Source: JAFGKM01 sp964408175 (GTDB taxonomy: Bacteria; Ratteibacteria; UBA8468; B48-G9; JAFGKM01). From it: a stretch of DNA of 13,278 nt. Under the pieces are notes generated by a model. It saw only the letters and a list, made by a program, of their open reading frames with translations. It was not told the DNA's origin and made no database searches. Positions 5,963-13,278 of this stretch are shown piece after piece. A program made the position numbers and the translations under genes. Numbering within the stretch: position 1 is the first letter of the stretch; every line of letters starts with the position of its first letter. Where the stretch lies: the NCBI GenBank assembly GCA_964408175.1, contig CAYOYL010000082.1, positions 1-13,278 of the forward strand. Direction: 5' to 3'.

Positions 5963-7468
5963 TTATAAGAGAGAAAAAGAGTAAAAGCCTTCTGCCTTAT
6001 CTACCTTTCCCCCTGAATGAATATGTGTACAGGGGACCCAACCATTTCCTGAAAAGGAAAAATTACCCTGTGGAAAGGTAATGATAGATTTTTTATCGTA
6101 AGAAAGGTAGCAGAACCTTTCATCTTTCTTCAACTTCCCTGTCTTCCAATGAAAACTTAGATGGTCTATATTCCAATCAGAGTCACCAGAATGGACAGGG
6201 AGAGGTCTTTGCACCAATGAAGTAGAGATTGAATCTTTCCAGATGTTCTGGGTGAGTCTTTCCTGACTGCTGAAAAACGGACTGAAGGTCTTCAGACAGA
6301 AAGTGTTCAAATTAAATTGCAGGTTCTTCGTTTTTATCTTATAGAAAACCTTATCCTTCTCTGAATAGATTTCAAAAAAGACTCTTTTACCACCGGATAT
6401 TCTTTCATAACCTGCGTATGTCTGGTCCTCATTGACCTTCCAGTCCACCTTCCACTTTTCTTCATTTTTATCTGGCCAACCACAAGCACCGCCAAACCCA
6501 TCCCAGTCTGTTTCAGGACAATCCAGAGACCAGAGGCTCTCCGGAAACCATGGGACATAAATAGAGACATTCGCCCATAATGAAGGGACAATCCTTATCT
6601 TCTCCTTCAGGTATAACTCTTTCTTAATCTGGAGAATCTCGGGCGTATCAGACCTTTTTACCCTATAATTCGGTTCGGTCACCAGGTCTTTAGGGGGAGC
6701 ATCAGAAACACATCTGAAACCACTGTTGTAAATCCTCATCTGGGAGGACCATGAGAACCTGTTGGAAGGGAGAAATGTATATGGCTGTGTATTAAAAAAA
6801 GAGCCGCCTGCAAGAATATATGGATTTTCATCATAGGTTCCTGTTTTACCCTTCCCGGGAAAGACTGTCTTCACCCACTCACAGACAAGAGAAAAGTCAT
6901 TCAATCTGTAAGGTCCTATCTCTTTATGCGAACCAACCGGCAGTGAGACCTTGAGACTTATTCCACCCGGGTTCCTTGAAATAAATTTTTCTTCCCACCC
7001 TTCTCCTGAGGGGAACAACCTGCCATCACCTCCACGCCAGGCTTTTTCCCATTCCACCTCTGTGGGCAACCTCTTACCGAGCCACTTAGCATAAGACTCT
7101 GCATCCTGAGAATTAACACCCACCATCGGTAAGGGATAATTTGAAGGCTGAAAGTCCTGCCATCCCGTAAGTTGTGTCCAGCCTAACAACCAGCCGTTGT
7201 AGGGAATCTTGTATCCAGTCTCTCTCATAAACCTCAAAAATTGTCCTCTTGTTACAGGATATTTGTCTATCCAGAAATCTGATGTTTCCATCTCCCTGTA
7301 ATCAGTGTGGAAATGGAGCATATCAGGATGGACAGCAAATCTATCTGCCAGTCTTAATTTCTCTTCTTTTTTGATACCAAATACAAACCTTCCGCCTGTA
7401 ATGAACTCCATACAGTTGTCAAGTTCCTCCGGAACGTAGTTTTCCACCAAAAAGTTCTCTTTTTTCAT
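5963..7468 (-). CDS. SUMF1/FGE-sulfatase-domain protein lacking catalytic cysteines, with unknown C-terminal half
   Basis: This 501-residue protein has an N-terminal formylglycine-generating-enzyme (SUMF1) fold, residues about 17-255. Motifs are MEFITGGRFVFG (20-31), FWIDKYPVTRGQFLRFM (65-81), YPLPMVGVNSQDAESYAKWL (111-130) with KRLPTEVEWEKAWRG (132-146), GGSFFN (221-226) and the closing GFRCV (250-254). Aerobic FGEs carry two catalytic Cys in the segment after GGS. Here that segment reads FFNTQPYTFLPSNR and has none, so formylglycine synthesis is unlikely. SUMF1-like folds also serve in other enzymes and as binding domains. Residues about 265-501, rich in Trp and aromatics, match nothing I recognise. 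I chose the ATG at 7468 (GGAA about nine bases upstream), 43 bases after the DUF1015 stop; a TTG at 7534 would add 22 residues and overlap that gene. It is the last gene of the rsmI operon. Its role is unknown. Confidence 0.78.
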   Translation of the reverse strand: MKKENFLVENYVPEELDNCMEFITGGRFVFGIKKEEKLRLADRFAVHPDMLHFHTDYREMETSDFWIDKYPVTRGQFLRFMRETGYKIPYNGWLLGWTQLTGWQDFQPSNYPLPMVGVNSQDAESYAKWLGKRLPTEVEWEKAWRGGDGRLFPSGEGWEEKFISRNPGGISLKVSLPVGSHKEIGPYRLNDFSLVCEWVKTVFPGKGKTGTYDENPYILAGGSFFNTQPYTFLPSNRFSWSSQMRIYNSGFRCVSDAPPKDLVTEPNYRVKRSDTPEILQIKKELYLKEKIRIVPSLWANVSIYVPWFPESLWSLDCPETDWDGFGGACGWPDKNEEKWKVDWKVNEDQTYAGYERISGGKRVFFEIYSEKDKVFYKIKTKNLQFNLNTFCLKTFSPFFSSQERLTQNIWKDSISTSLVQRPLPVHSGDSDWNIDHLSFHWKTGKLKKDERFCYLSYDKKSIITFPQGNFSFSGNGWVPCTHIHSGGKVDKAEGFYSFSLL

Positions 7469-7511
7469 TTTATTTTCCACATTGTAATACGAGAAACACT
7501 GACTGAGGTCT

Positions 7512-8699
7512 CTATCCTTCAAACATGTGTACAACCAGTCCAGATGGGACCTTGGGATAGAAGTATGTTGTCTTCTGGGGCATTACTTTCCCGCTAAGAC
7601 AGATGTTGAGAAACTGCTGCTTATCCACTGGTTTAAGGAAAAAAATAACCCCGTTGTTTGTCTTGCGGTACTCCTTCAAAAGATGTTCAGATGACTGGTG
7701 ATAAAGGATTTCGTCCCCATCGGTCTTCATAATTTGCGGAAGGATATAATTGTGCAGTACCACGGTATCAAGTGACTGCCAGTGAGATGAAGGATTACCC
7801 AGCATCCGTACTGTATAAAATTCACCTTTTTCATATACTCCAAAAGACCTTGTCCCTTTCTCCTGTTGCATATCTTCAAACATTACATTTGCAGAGGGAA
7901 CCTTCTCCACTCCAAAATATTTTTCAAAGGTATTCTTCTTCTCTATAAATGAAACATCCGAAGGTATGTACCTGTGCGTCGGGAGTATTAAAAGTTCAGG
8001 AGACTCAATATTCACAAGAAATATAAGGACATAACTGTTTCGCGCGTCTGGATTGTCTTTATAGAATTGCAGTGCAGCCTGGTATCTATGATGCCCGTCC
8101 GCTATAATGAGTTTGCACGGTGTCAGAACACTTTTTATAAGTGAGACATCCTCTGAACCGCTTATTCTGCCAAAATCAACATGGTTATTGTCCTCTATCT
8201 TACCCTCTGAAACGACTGTAGAACTATCAACAATCTTTTCTATCAGGTGTGCTCTGTCCTGATAGAGCATAAAAACTGGAGAAAAATTTGCCCTGCACCT
8301 TTCTATCAGTTTGTACCGGTTTTTATGGTGCTTCTCAAACACCTTCTCATGTGGAATAACATTGCCGGAACTGAAATCCTCCAGATGCAGAAGCGCAAAA
8401 ATACCTGTCCTCACAAAAGATTTCCCCATCCATCTGAAGCGGCACCTGCTGAAATAAAAACCCTCTTTTTTATCCTGAACAATGACCTTCTCTTTTATCC
8501 AGTCGCTGAAAAGTTTTTTCACATCAGAAGGCTCGGCACTGCCTGATATAAGTCTTATAATGTTATAGGACGAACGAGACCGAAGAAAACCTTCATCTTC
8601 TGCGGTGATAACATCCCACGGCGGAGCAATAACACTGCTTATGTCTCTTCCTCTTTCAGTGTTATATATATACCCTCTGAAAGGTTTGATATCAACCAT
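7512..8699 (-). CDS. DUF1015 family protein
   Basis: This 395-residue protein fits the uncharacterised DUF1015 family (COG4198) over its full length. Recognisable features are the N-terminal IKPFRGYIYN and VIAPPWDVI (4-13, 23-31), HEKVFEKHHKNRYKLI (117-132), NFSPVF (138-143), and the hallmark IIADGHHRYQAAL (198-210). The DGHHR motif is reminiscent of ParB/sulfiredoxin-superfamily proteins, some of which (SerK, SbnI) are nucleotide-dependent serine kinases. That makes phosphotransfer a possible activity, but this is inference. The start ATG overlaps the stop of the upstream SurA-like gene by one base (TGATG) and has GAGAGG nearby, so translation is probably coupled. There are no membrane segments; it is probably cytoplasmic. 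Confidence 0.88.
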   Translation of the reverse strand: MVDIKPFRGYIYNTERGRDISSVIAPPWDVITAEDEGFLRSRSSYNIIRLISGSAEPSDVKKLFSDWIKEKVIVQDKKEGFYFSRCRFRWMGKSFVRTGIFALLHLEDFSSGNVIPHEKVFEKHHKNRYKLIERCRANFSPVFMLYQDRAHLIEKIVDSSTVVSEGKIEDNNHVDFGRISGSEDVSLIKSVLTPCKLIIADGHHRYQAALQFYKDNPDARNSYVLIFLVNIESPELLILPTHRYIPSDVSFIEKKNTFEKYFGVEKVPSANVMFEDMQQEKGTRSFGVYEKGEFYTVRMLGNPSSHWQSLDTVVLHNYILPQIMKTDGDEILYHQSSEHLLKEYRKTNNGVIFFLKPVDKQQFLNICLSGKVMPQKTTYFYPKVPSGLVVHMFEG

Positions 8700-9451
8700 C
8701 AGTTATTCCTCTCTTTTGAACCGTCAATCTTCTTATCTTCTGCGGGAGGGTTCTTATCAAAAGACAGGTATACCTTTATATTAGAATTATCTCTTAATTC
8801 AGAATACCAGTCGTTAAAAAACTTTTCTTTCTTCTGCCACATAAGAGTCCTTCTTATAGATTCTTCATCTTTATCGGTTATCTGATGATCTTTCACGTAA
8901 TCCGCCACTTCTTTGTCAGAGACTGTTACGTTGCCTTCTGTTATCACTATCTCTTTCAACTTCTCCACCATTATATTCTTTCTTATCTCGTCTTCAATCT
9001 TCCGCAGTTCCTCGCTCGGATAGTTAGAAATAATCTCTTTGAATTTCTGCTCATCAAACTTCCCCTTATCATCCTTGAAAACAGGCTCTGCCTTTATCAC
9101 CTCCACTATCTCGTTGTTTAAAACCCTTATCCTTCTTCTTTTTGCACGTTGTAGAAGAAGTCTTTCTCTTATCATATTTTCAAGAACCCCTTGTTCAATA
9201 TTCATATTTTTGAAGATATCTCCTGCATTTTCTCCGAATATCTGCCTGTATCTCTCCTCAGTTTCTGAGAGAGCATGATAGTAATCCCTGAGGGTAATCG
9301 GTTCCCTGTTCACAACTGCCGCATAGTATAACTTTTTACTATCCCCTCCTATACCAACACCCCATATCAAAAACCCTGGGATAATAAGCACAGCCACTGC
9401 CCACAGAATTATCTTCATATTCTTCTTCTTTCTAAAAAATTTCATAACCAT
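8699..9451 (-). CDS. Membrane-anchored SurA N-terminal-like chaperone, no PPIase domain
   Basis: This 250-residue protein has a basic N-terminus (FFRKKKNMK), one hydrophobic segment at about 13-34, and a helical extracytoplasmic region. From about 43 it follows the SurA/PpiD chaperone pattern: VVNREPITLRDYYHAL, then LENMIRERLLLQRAKRRRI (90-108), FKEIISNYPSEELRKIEDEI (137-156), VSDKEVADYV (177-186), and an ending FFNDWYSELRDNSNIKVYL (211-229) typical of the C-terminal chaperone helix. No parvulin rotamase domain is inserted, so it is short for SurA or PpiD. It is inferred to help fold exported or outer-membrane proteins. The ATG at 9451 follows AGGA and begins one base after the rsmI stop; a second ATG at 9445 is possible. 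It is the second gene of the operon. Confidence 0.8.
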   Translation of the reverse strand: MVMKFFRKKKNMKIILWAVAVLIIPGFLIWGVGIGGDSKKLYYAAVVNREPITLRDYYHALSETEERYRQIFGENAGDIFKNMNIEQGVLENMIRERLLLQRAKRRRIRVLNNEIVEVIKAEPVFKDDKGKFDEQKFKEIISNYPSEELRKIEDEIRKNIMVEKLKEIVITEGNVTVSDKEVADYVKDHQITDKDEESIRRTLMWQKKEKFFNDWYSELRDNSNIKVYLSFDKNPPAEDKKIDGSKERNN

Positions 9452-9452
9452 T

Positions 9453-10118
9453 TTATTCCTTCCCCCTTATTACTATTACAAACTCACCTTTTACATCCTT
9501 TGTCTGATACTCTTTAAATATATCACGCATCTGACCGGTACTGATATCTTCAAACTTTTTTGTCAGTTCCCTACAGATGGTAACTTCTCTTTCAGGAAAA
9601 ACCTCGTTCATTACTGCAAGTGTATCCTTCACCCTGTAAACGGATTCATAAAAAACAGTAGTCTCTTCCTTATCCTTCAGGGATTCAATGAAATTTTTCT
9701 TTTTCCCTTTCTTCCTCGGTACAAAGCCGTAAAAACATACCCTATCCGTGGGCAGTCCGCAGATTGACAGGGCAGCAGTTAGAGAAGAAGGGCCCGGTAC
9801 AGGTAAAACAGGGATGTTATTTTTGTGCGCTTCACGCACCAGCAGATAGGCAGGGTCAGATATACCGGGTGTCCCGCGGTCGCACACCAGTGCAACCTCC
9901 CTGCCTTCGGTAAGAAAACTCAGGGCTTCTTTGAGCCGTACCCGTTCGTTATCTCTATAGTAACTGACCAGGTGTTTCTTTATACCGAGATGATTGAGCA
10001 GTTTTAGGATTTCCCTCGTATCCTCACAGAGAATAACATCAACGTTCTTCAGAACCTCTACTGCTCTTAATGTAATATCACCGAGATTGCCTATCGGGGT
10101 TGCCACAATATATAACAT
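9453..10118 (-). CDS. rsmI: 16S rRNA (cytidine(1402)-2'-O)-methyltransferase RsmI
   Basis: This 221-residue SAM-dependent methyltransferase has the tetrapyrrole-methylase fold and is expected to 2'-O-methylate C1402 in the ribosomal decoding centre. Diagnostic segments are IVATPIGNLGDITLRAVEVL (4-23), CEDTR (31-35), GTPGISDP (82-89) and VPGPSS (107-112), with the later GFVPRKKGKKK and TVFYESVYRV typical of RsmI. The usual SDAGTPG reads CDRGTPG here. It is shorter than E. coli RsmI (about 286 residues) and appears to lack the C-terminal helical domain, as several bacterial orthologues do. The ATG at 10118 has only a weak AAGAAAAA ahead of it. A strong promoter sits about 25 bases upstream. It is the first gene of the operon rsmI-surA-like-DUF1015-SUMF1. 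Confidence 0.94.
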   Translation of the reverse strand: MLYIVATPIGNLGDITLRAVEVLKNVDVILCEDTREILKLLNHLGIKKHLVSYYRDNERVRLKEALSFLTEGREVALVCDRGTPGISDPAYLLVREAHKNNIPVLPVPGPSSLTAALSICGLPTDRVCFYGFVPRKKGKKKNFIESLKDKEETTVFYESVYRVKDTLAVMNEVFPEREVTICRELTKKFEDISTGQMRDIFKEYQTKDVKGEFVIVIRGKE

Positions 10119-10143
10119 TTTTTCTTGACTTTTGGAAAGATGT

Positions 10144-10171
10144 ATTATACACTAATCAGGATTTTTTTCAA
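10144..10171 (-). promoter_or_regulatory. Putative promoter of the rsmI operon
   Basis: On the minus strand TTGAAA (10166-10171, 5 of 6 to TTGACA) and a perfect TATAAT (10144-10149) are separated by 16 bases. Transcription would start near 10137, about 19 bases before the rsmI ATG. This is the best housekeeping-type promoter in the window. The divergent apgM gene starts at 10222, and no equally clear promoter was seen for it in the 103-base gap. Confidence 0.6.
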
Positions 10172-10221
10172 AGTTCATTTACAAATCCAAATTCTGATAC
10201 AAGGACTTTTAAGAGGCTGAA

Positions 10222-11436
10222 ATGGACTATGACAAAATTTTGCCGGGGATAATAAAAAAGACCGACAGTAAGATACTACTGCTCGTTCTGGACGGCGTTG
10301 GGGGACTCCCACATCCTGAAACAGGGAAGACCGAACTTGAGACCGCAAAAACACCTTTTCTTGACGAGATGGCGGCAAAGAGTTCCTGCGGAATGTCCAC
10401 TCCTGTTCTCAGCGGTATTACACCGGGAAGCGGACCGGGGCACATTGCACTCTTCGGGTATGACCCTATAGAGACGCAGATAGGAAGGGGCGTACTTGAG
10501 TGTCTGGGGATAGACGCCCCGGTGGGGAAAGACGATATTGCCATCCGCGGAAACTTTGCAACAATAGATACAAATGGAATAGTAGTTGATAGGCGTGCAG
10601 GAAGAATTGCCACTGAAGAGAATGAAAAGATAGTCTCTGCCATCTCAGAAAAGGTAAAAGAGATATCAGGCGTAAAGATAGAGATACGGACAGTCAAAGA
10701 ACACAGGTGCGCAATAGTGTTAAAAGGAACAGGACTATCCCCCGAAGTATCAGAGAATGACCCGCAGAAGGAAAACCTTCCGATAAAGGCAATAACACCT
10801 CTGAACAGGTCAGCGGAAAAGACCGCACAGGTCCTCAATGAGTTTGAAGACAGGGTTATGGAACTCTTAAGGGATACTGACACAAAAGCAAAAGGCATCC
10901 TATTCAGAGGAATATCAAAACTGCCGGATATACCTGACTTTGCAGAAAAGTATAAACTTAATGCGGCCTGTATAGCAGTATATCCGATGTACAAAGGGAT
11001 ATCAAAGGTCGTGGGGATGGATATCGTAAAAACTGGCGAAACAGTGGAAGATGAAATAGAAACAATTATGGATATATACAACGATTATGACTTCTTCTTT
11101 CTGCACATCAAAAAGACAGACAGTTACGGAGAAGATGGAAACTTTGATGCAAAGGTAAAACTGATAGAAGAGGCGGACCATAACCTTAAGAAAATAAAAA
11201 AACTCAGATTCGGAAGTATTGCGGTAACGGGTGACCACTCAACCCCTGCAGTTCTGAAGTCCCATTCCTGGCATCCACTACCTATCCTTATAAATTCACC
11301 CTATGTTATCCCTGACGACGTAAAGAAGTTTACGGAAAGAGAATGTGCGAAGGGGATTCTCGGCAGGATTTACTCTAAGGAAATTATGTATCTTCTGCTT
11401 GCCAGTGCACTAAAACTCAACAAATTCGGAGCATAA
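10222..11436 (+). CDS. apgM: 2,3-bisphosphoglycerate-independent phosphoglycerate mutase, archaeal type (ApgM)
   Basis: This 404-residue enzyme of the alkaline-phosphatase superfamily interconverts 3- and 2-phosphoglycerate in glycolysis and gluconeogenesis. Features are the metal ligand D24 in LLVLDGVGG (20-28), the catalytic-serine segment TPGSGPGHIALFGYDP (67-82, S70 the likely phosphoserine), RGNFAT (109-114), RRAGRI (124-129), the metal cluster HIKKTDSYGEDGNFDAK (295-311), and TGDHSTP with SHSWHPLP (336-342, 347-354) near the C-terminus. Length and motif order are as expected for ApgM, not for the classical GpmI. The ATG start has AGAGG about seven bases upstream. It is the first gene of an operon with rnfC, which begins after one spacer base. 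Confidence 0.94.
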   Translation: MDYDKILPGIIKKTDSKILLLVLDGVGGLPHPETGKTELETAKTPFLDEMAAKSSCGMSTPVLSGITPGSGPGHIALFGYDPIETQIGRGVLECLGIDAPVGKDDIAIRGNFATIDTNGIVVDRRAGRIATEENEKIVSAISEKVKEISGVKIEIRTVKEHRCAIVLKGTGLSPEVSENDPQKENLPIKAITPLNRSAEKTAQVLNEFEDRVMELLRDTDTKAKGILFRGISKLPDIPDFAEKYKLNAACIAVYPMYKGISKVVGMDIVKTGETVEDEIETIMDIYNDYDFFFLHIKKTDSYGEDGNFDAKVKLIEEADHNLKKIKKLRFGSIAVTGDHSTPAVLKSHSWHPLPILINSPYVIPDDVKKFTERECAKGILGRIYSKEIMYLLLASALKLNKFGA

Positions 11437-11437
11437 A

Positions 11438-12739
11438 ATGTTTCACGGCGGAGTAAAACTCATTGATTTCAAGGAACTGAGCAAAGAAAAACAGATAGAG
11501 AATTTCCCTGCCCCGGAGAAAGTTATCATACCCTTACTGCAACATACGGGCACTCCTGCAAAACCCACCGTGAAAAAAGGGGATACAGTCCTGAAAGGAC
11601 AGGTGATAGGTGAGGCAGAAGGATTCTGCAGCAGCCCTGTCCACGCAAGTGTCTCCGGAACCGTTAAGGCAATAGAGAACCATCCACTCCCAGGAGGGAA
11701 AACATCCCTCTCTGTCATAATAGATAACGACGGACAAGAGACTGCTATTGAAGGCACAAAGAATGACTGGAAAAGCCTGAAACCAGAGGAAATAGCCCAC
11801 ATGGTACATCAGGCAGGCATAGTGGGAATGGGAGGAGCCGCCTTTCCCTCCTACATAAAACTCACAACACCCGAAGGGAAAAAGGTAAGTTACGTCATTA
11901 TCAACGGATGCGAGTGCGAGCCCTTTCTCACCGGTGACTACAGGGTTATGAAGGAACAGTATTCAGAACTCATTGAGGGGTTGCAGATAATATGCAGGGC
12001 ACTCTCTGTAAAAAAGGCATACATCGGTATTGAGAATAATAAAAGGGATGTTGCATCAAAACTGAAAAATTTCCTTAAGGGCCAACACATAGAGATTGAT
12101 ATTGAGGTTAAGGTTCTGTCTTCCACCTATCCACAGGGTAGTGAAAAACACCTTATAAAATCCATTACCGGAAGGGAAGTACCATCAGGAGGGCTGCCTG
12201 CGAACATAGGCTGTATAGTATTCAATGTTCAGACCACTCTGGCTATAAGGAATGCGGTTTGTAACGGAACACCTCTTATAGAAAGGGTTCTAACAGTAAG
12301 CGGACTGGTTAAAAAAACAGGAAACCTAAGGGTAAGAATAGGGACCCCCATATCAAAGATTCTTGATTACTGCGGAGGGGAGATGAAACCGGGGCGTAAG
12401 GTCATCATTGGTGGCCCTATGACAGGCATCCAGATACACTCCACTGAAATACCCGTAACAAAAGGGACAACAGGTATAATAATACTCCCGGAAGAGAACA
12501 TACGAGAAGAGATACAGCCCTGCATAAGATGCGGCAGGTGTATAGAGGTATGCCCGATGGGACTATTTCCATCAAAACTGGGCAGACTTGCAGAAGCAAG
12601 GAACTGGAAAGGGTGTAAGATGTTTAATGTAGCGGACTGCATTGAATGCGGAAGTTGCAGTTACGTATGCCCTGCAAAAAGACCTCTGACTGAACTCTTT
12701 AAGTGGGCAAAGACAGAGATACGAAAGATACCCTCTTGA
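11438..12739 (+). CDS. rnfC: Electron transport complex subunit RnfC
   Basis: This 433-residue peripheral subunit of the Rnf complex (Na+- or H+-translocating ferredoxin:NAD+ oxidoreductase) is the NADH-facing, FMN- and FeS-containing module. Visible are the N-terminal biotinyl-like RnfC domain (about 5-105: GDTVLKGQVIGEAEG, VHASVSGTV), the glycine-rich GIVGMGGAAFPSY (127-139), NGCECEP (156-162), YPQGSEKHL (231-239), and two [4Fe-4S] motifs: C362/C365/C368 with C372, and C401/C404/C407 with C411. The ATG follows the apgM stop by one base, with CGGAG inside the apgM end, so translation is probably coupled. It is somewhat compact, with no long C-terminal extension. Rnf points to an anaerobic or fermentative energy economy. 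Confidence 0.96.
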   Translation: MFHGGVKLIDFKELSKEKQIENFPAPEKVIIPLLQHTGTPAKPTVKKGDTVLKGQVIGEAEGFCSSPVHASVSGTVKAIENHPLPGGKTSLSVIIDNDGQETAIEGTKNDWKSLKPEEIAHMVHQAGIVGMGGAAFPSYIKLTTPEGKKVSYVIINGCECEPFLTGDYRVMKEQYSELIEGLQIICRALSVKKAYIGIENNKRDVASKLKNFLKGQHIEIDIEVKVLSSTYPQGSEKHLIKSITGREVPSGGLPANIGCIVFNVQTTLAIRNAVCNGTPLIERVLTVSGLVKKTGNLRVRIGTPISKILDYCGGEMKPGRKVIIGGPMTGIQIHSTEIPVTKGTTGIIILPEENIREEIQPCIRCGRCIEVCPMGLFPSKLGRLAEARNWKGCKMFNVADCIECGSCSYVCPAKRPLTELFKWAKTEIRKIPS

Positions 12740-12763
12740 GATTCACAGCGGGAAGATATTATA

Positions 12764-12820
12764 AATCCCCCTGTATCCCTCTTTTACAAAGGGGGAAAAG
12801 GCAGGAAGATAATTTGGAGG
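12764..12820. repeat. Palindromic intergenic repeat (copy B) inside the rnf operon
   Basis: CCCTCTTT (12777-12784) pairs with AAAGGGGG (12788-12795) through a 3-base loop with one G-U pair, preceded by AAATCCCCCT and followed by ATTTGGAGG at 12812-12820. The ten bases CCCTCTTTTA and the ATTTGGAGG end are identical to copy A near 1085-1138, in the same order and orientation. It fills most of the 105-base gap between rnfC and rnfD, where rnf operons are usually tight. It is followed by A-rich rather than T-rich sequence, so it is probably not a full terminator, but it may affect mRNA processing. Confidence 0.65.
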
Positions 12821-12844
12821 CGGGTAGGATTTACAGGAGAACAG

Positions 12845-13278
12845 ATGAATGAGATAAGATGGGCACCTCACATACATAGTAAAGATACCACCACAAGCAT
12901 TATGTGGACAGTGATATTTGCGCTGCTGCCTGCCCTGGCAGGCAGTATATACTTCTTCGGACCGGTTGTCCTGAAGGTGGTTCTGGTAAGTGTCATCTCC
13001 TGTGTACTCAGTGAGATATTCAGTCAGAAGGTATTTGGCAAAAGAATAATGATATACGACGGGAGCGCTTTCGTTACAGGACTGCTTCTTGCATTCATCC
13101 TACCACCAACCATCCCTCTTTGGATGGTTGCGGTCGGAGGATTTCTTGCCATATTTATAGCGAAGGAACTTTTCGGGGGCATCGGAAACAACTTATTCAA
13201 TCCCGCACTGACGGGAAGGGCTATACTGACTGTGTCATTCCCACTTGAAATGACACAGTTTACCGCTCCACTCTCTTA
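12845..13278 (+). CDS. rnfD: Electron transport complex subunit RnfD (partial, runs off the window)
   Basis: The reading frame is open from the ATG at 12845 to the window end (144 codons plus two bases). The protein begins MNEIRWAPHIHSKDTTTSIM and continues with hydrophobic membrane segments, for example around 19-40 and 44-58. It contains the RnfD hallmarks DGSAFVTGLLLAFILPP (72-88) and KELFGGIGNNLFNPALTGRA (107-126). RnfD is an integral membrane subunit that carries covalent FMN on a threonine further downstream, outside this window. AGGAG five bases before the ATG supports the start. It follows rnfC in the usual rnfC-D order; rnfG, E, A and B are expected next. Confidence 0.93.
   Translation, partial: MNEIRWAPHIHSKDTTTSIMWTVIFALLPALAGSIYFFGPVVLKVVLVSVISCVLSEIFSQKVFGKRIMIYDGSAFVTGLLLAFILPPTIPLWMVAVGGFLAIFIAKELFGGIGNNLFNPALTGRAILTVSFPLEMTQFTAPLS

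Noticed and set aside
5963..7468. Functional formylglycine-generating enzyme for the neighbouring sulfatase
   Set aside because: No cysteines are present in the segment that carries the catalytic pair in FGEs. The gene is also in a different operon on the far side of araC and the RRM gene.
10227..11081. Long minus-strand frame of 284 codons opposite apgM
   Set aside because: It is fully antisense to a well-supported apgM. The serine/phenylalanine-rich low-complexity product has no family features, as expected of a codon-bias shadow.
1..13278. CRISPR arrays, tRNA or rRNA genes, transposases, phage or defence genes
   Set aside because: No regularly spaced repeat-spacer units, cloverleaf or rRNA signatures, or relevant protein motifs were seen on either strand. 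The repeats found are short palindromes or paired motifs only.

Overview
The window looks like a chromosomal stretch from an anaerobic, moderate-GC, PVC-like or similar environmental bacterium. The evidence is a cysteine-type sulfatase beside an AraC regulator and a DegT aminotransferase, an archaeal-type phosphoglycerate mutase (ApgM), an Rnf electron-transport operon, and several classes of short palindromic or dispersed intergenic repeat. The phylum is an inference from gene content (Omnitrophota, Kiritimatiellota/Lentisphaerota or Hydrogenedentota-like are all possible); no rRNA or other marker gene is present to settle it.

Layout. (1) 1-122: repeat-rich edge with two copies of a 14-bp motif. 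(2) 123-3966, minus strand: an aminotransferase (2620-3966) and a sulfatase (1119-2618) one base apart, then a NodB-like polysaccharide deacetylase homologue (123-1016). Divergent from them is an AraC-family regulator (4110-4982). Together this looks like a small carbohydrate-modification locus under local control. (3) 4983-5303: a gene-free stretch with a good promoter and several hairpins, read as a long structured leader for a small RRM/glycine-rich RNA-binding protein (5304-5654). (4) 5655-5962: non-coding between convergent genes, carrying a long imperfect inverted repeat. (5) 5963-10118, minus strand: a tight operon rsmI - SurA-N-like membrane-anchored chaperone - DUF1015 - SUMF1-domain protein, from a near-consensus promoter at 10144-10171. 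(6) 10222-13278, plus strand: apgM - rnfC - rnfD (cut by the window end), with a palindromic repeat inserted between rnfC and rnfD.

How the genes fit together. The aminotransferase and sulfatase both lack signal peptides and so probably act in the cytoplasm, on a sulfated or amino/keto sugar derivative, with AraC as the likely sensor. The sulfatase has the Cys-type active-site motif, so it needs a formylglycine maturase. The SUMF1-domain protein in the window lacks the catalytic cysteines, so it is unlikely to be that enzyme; an anaerobic radical-SAM maturase elsewhere is more plausible. ApgM is in one operon with Rnf, pairing lower glycolysis with ferredoxin:NAD+ energy conservation. No tRNA, rRNA, CRISPR array, transposase or phage gene was seen, and no clear-cut novel defence or mobile system. 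The least explained items are the SUMF1 protein with its unknown C-terminal half, DUF1015, the RNA-binding protein leader, and the repeats.
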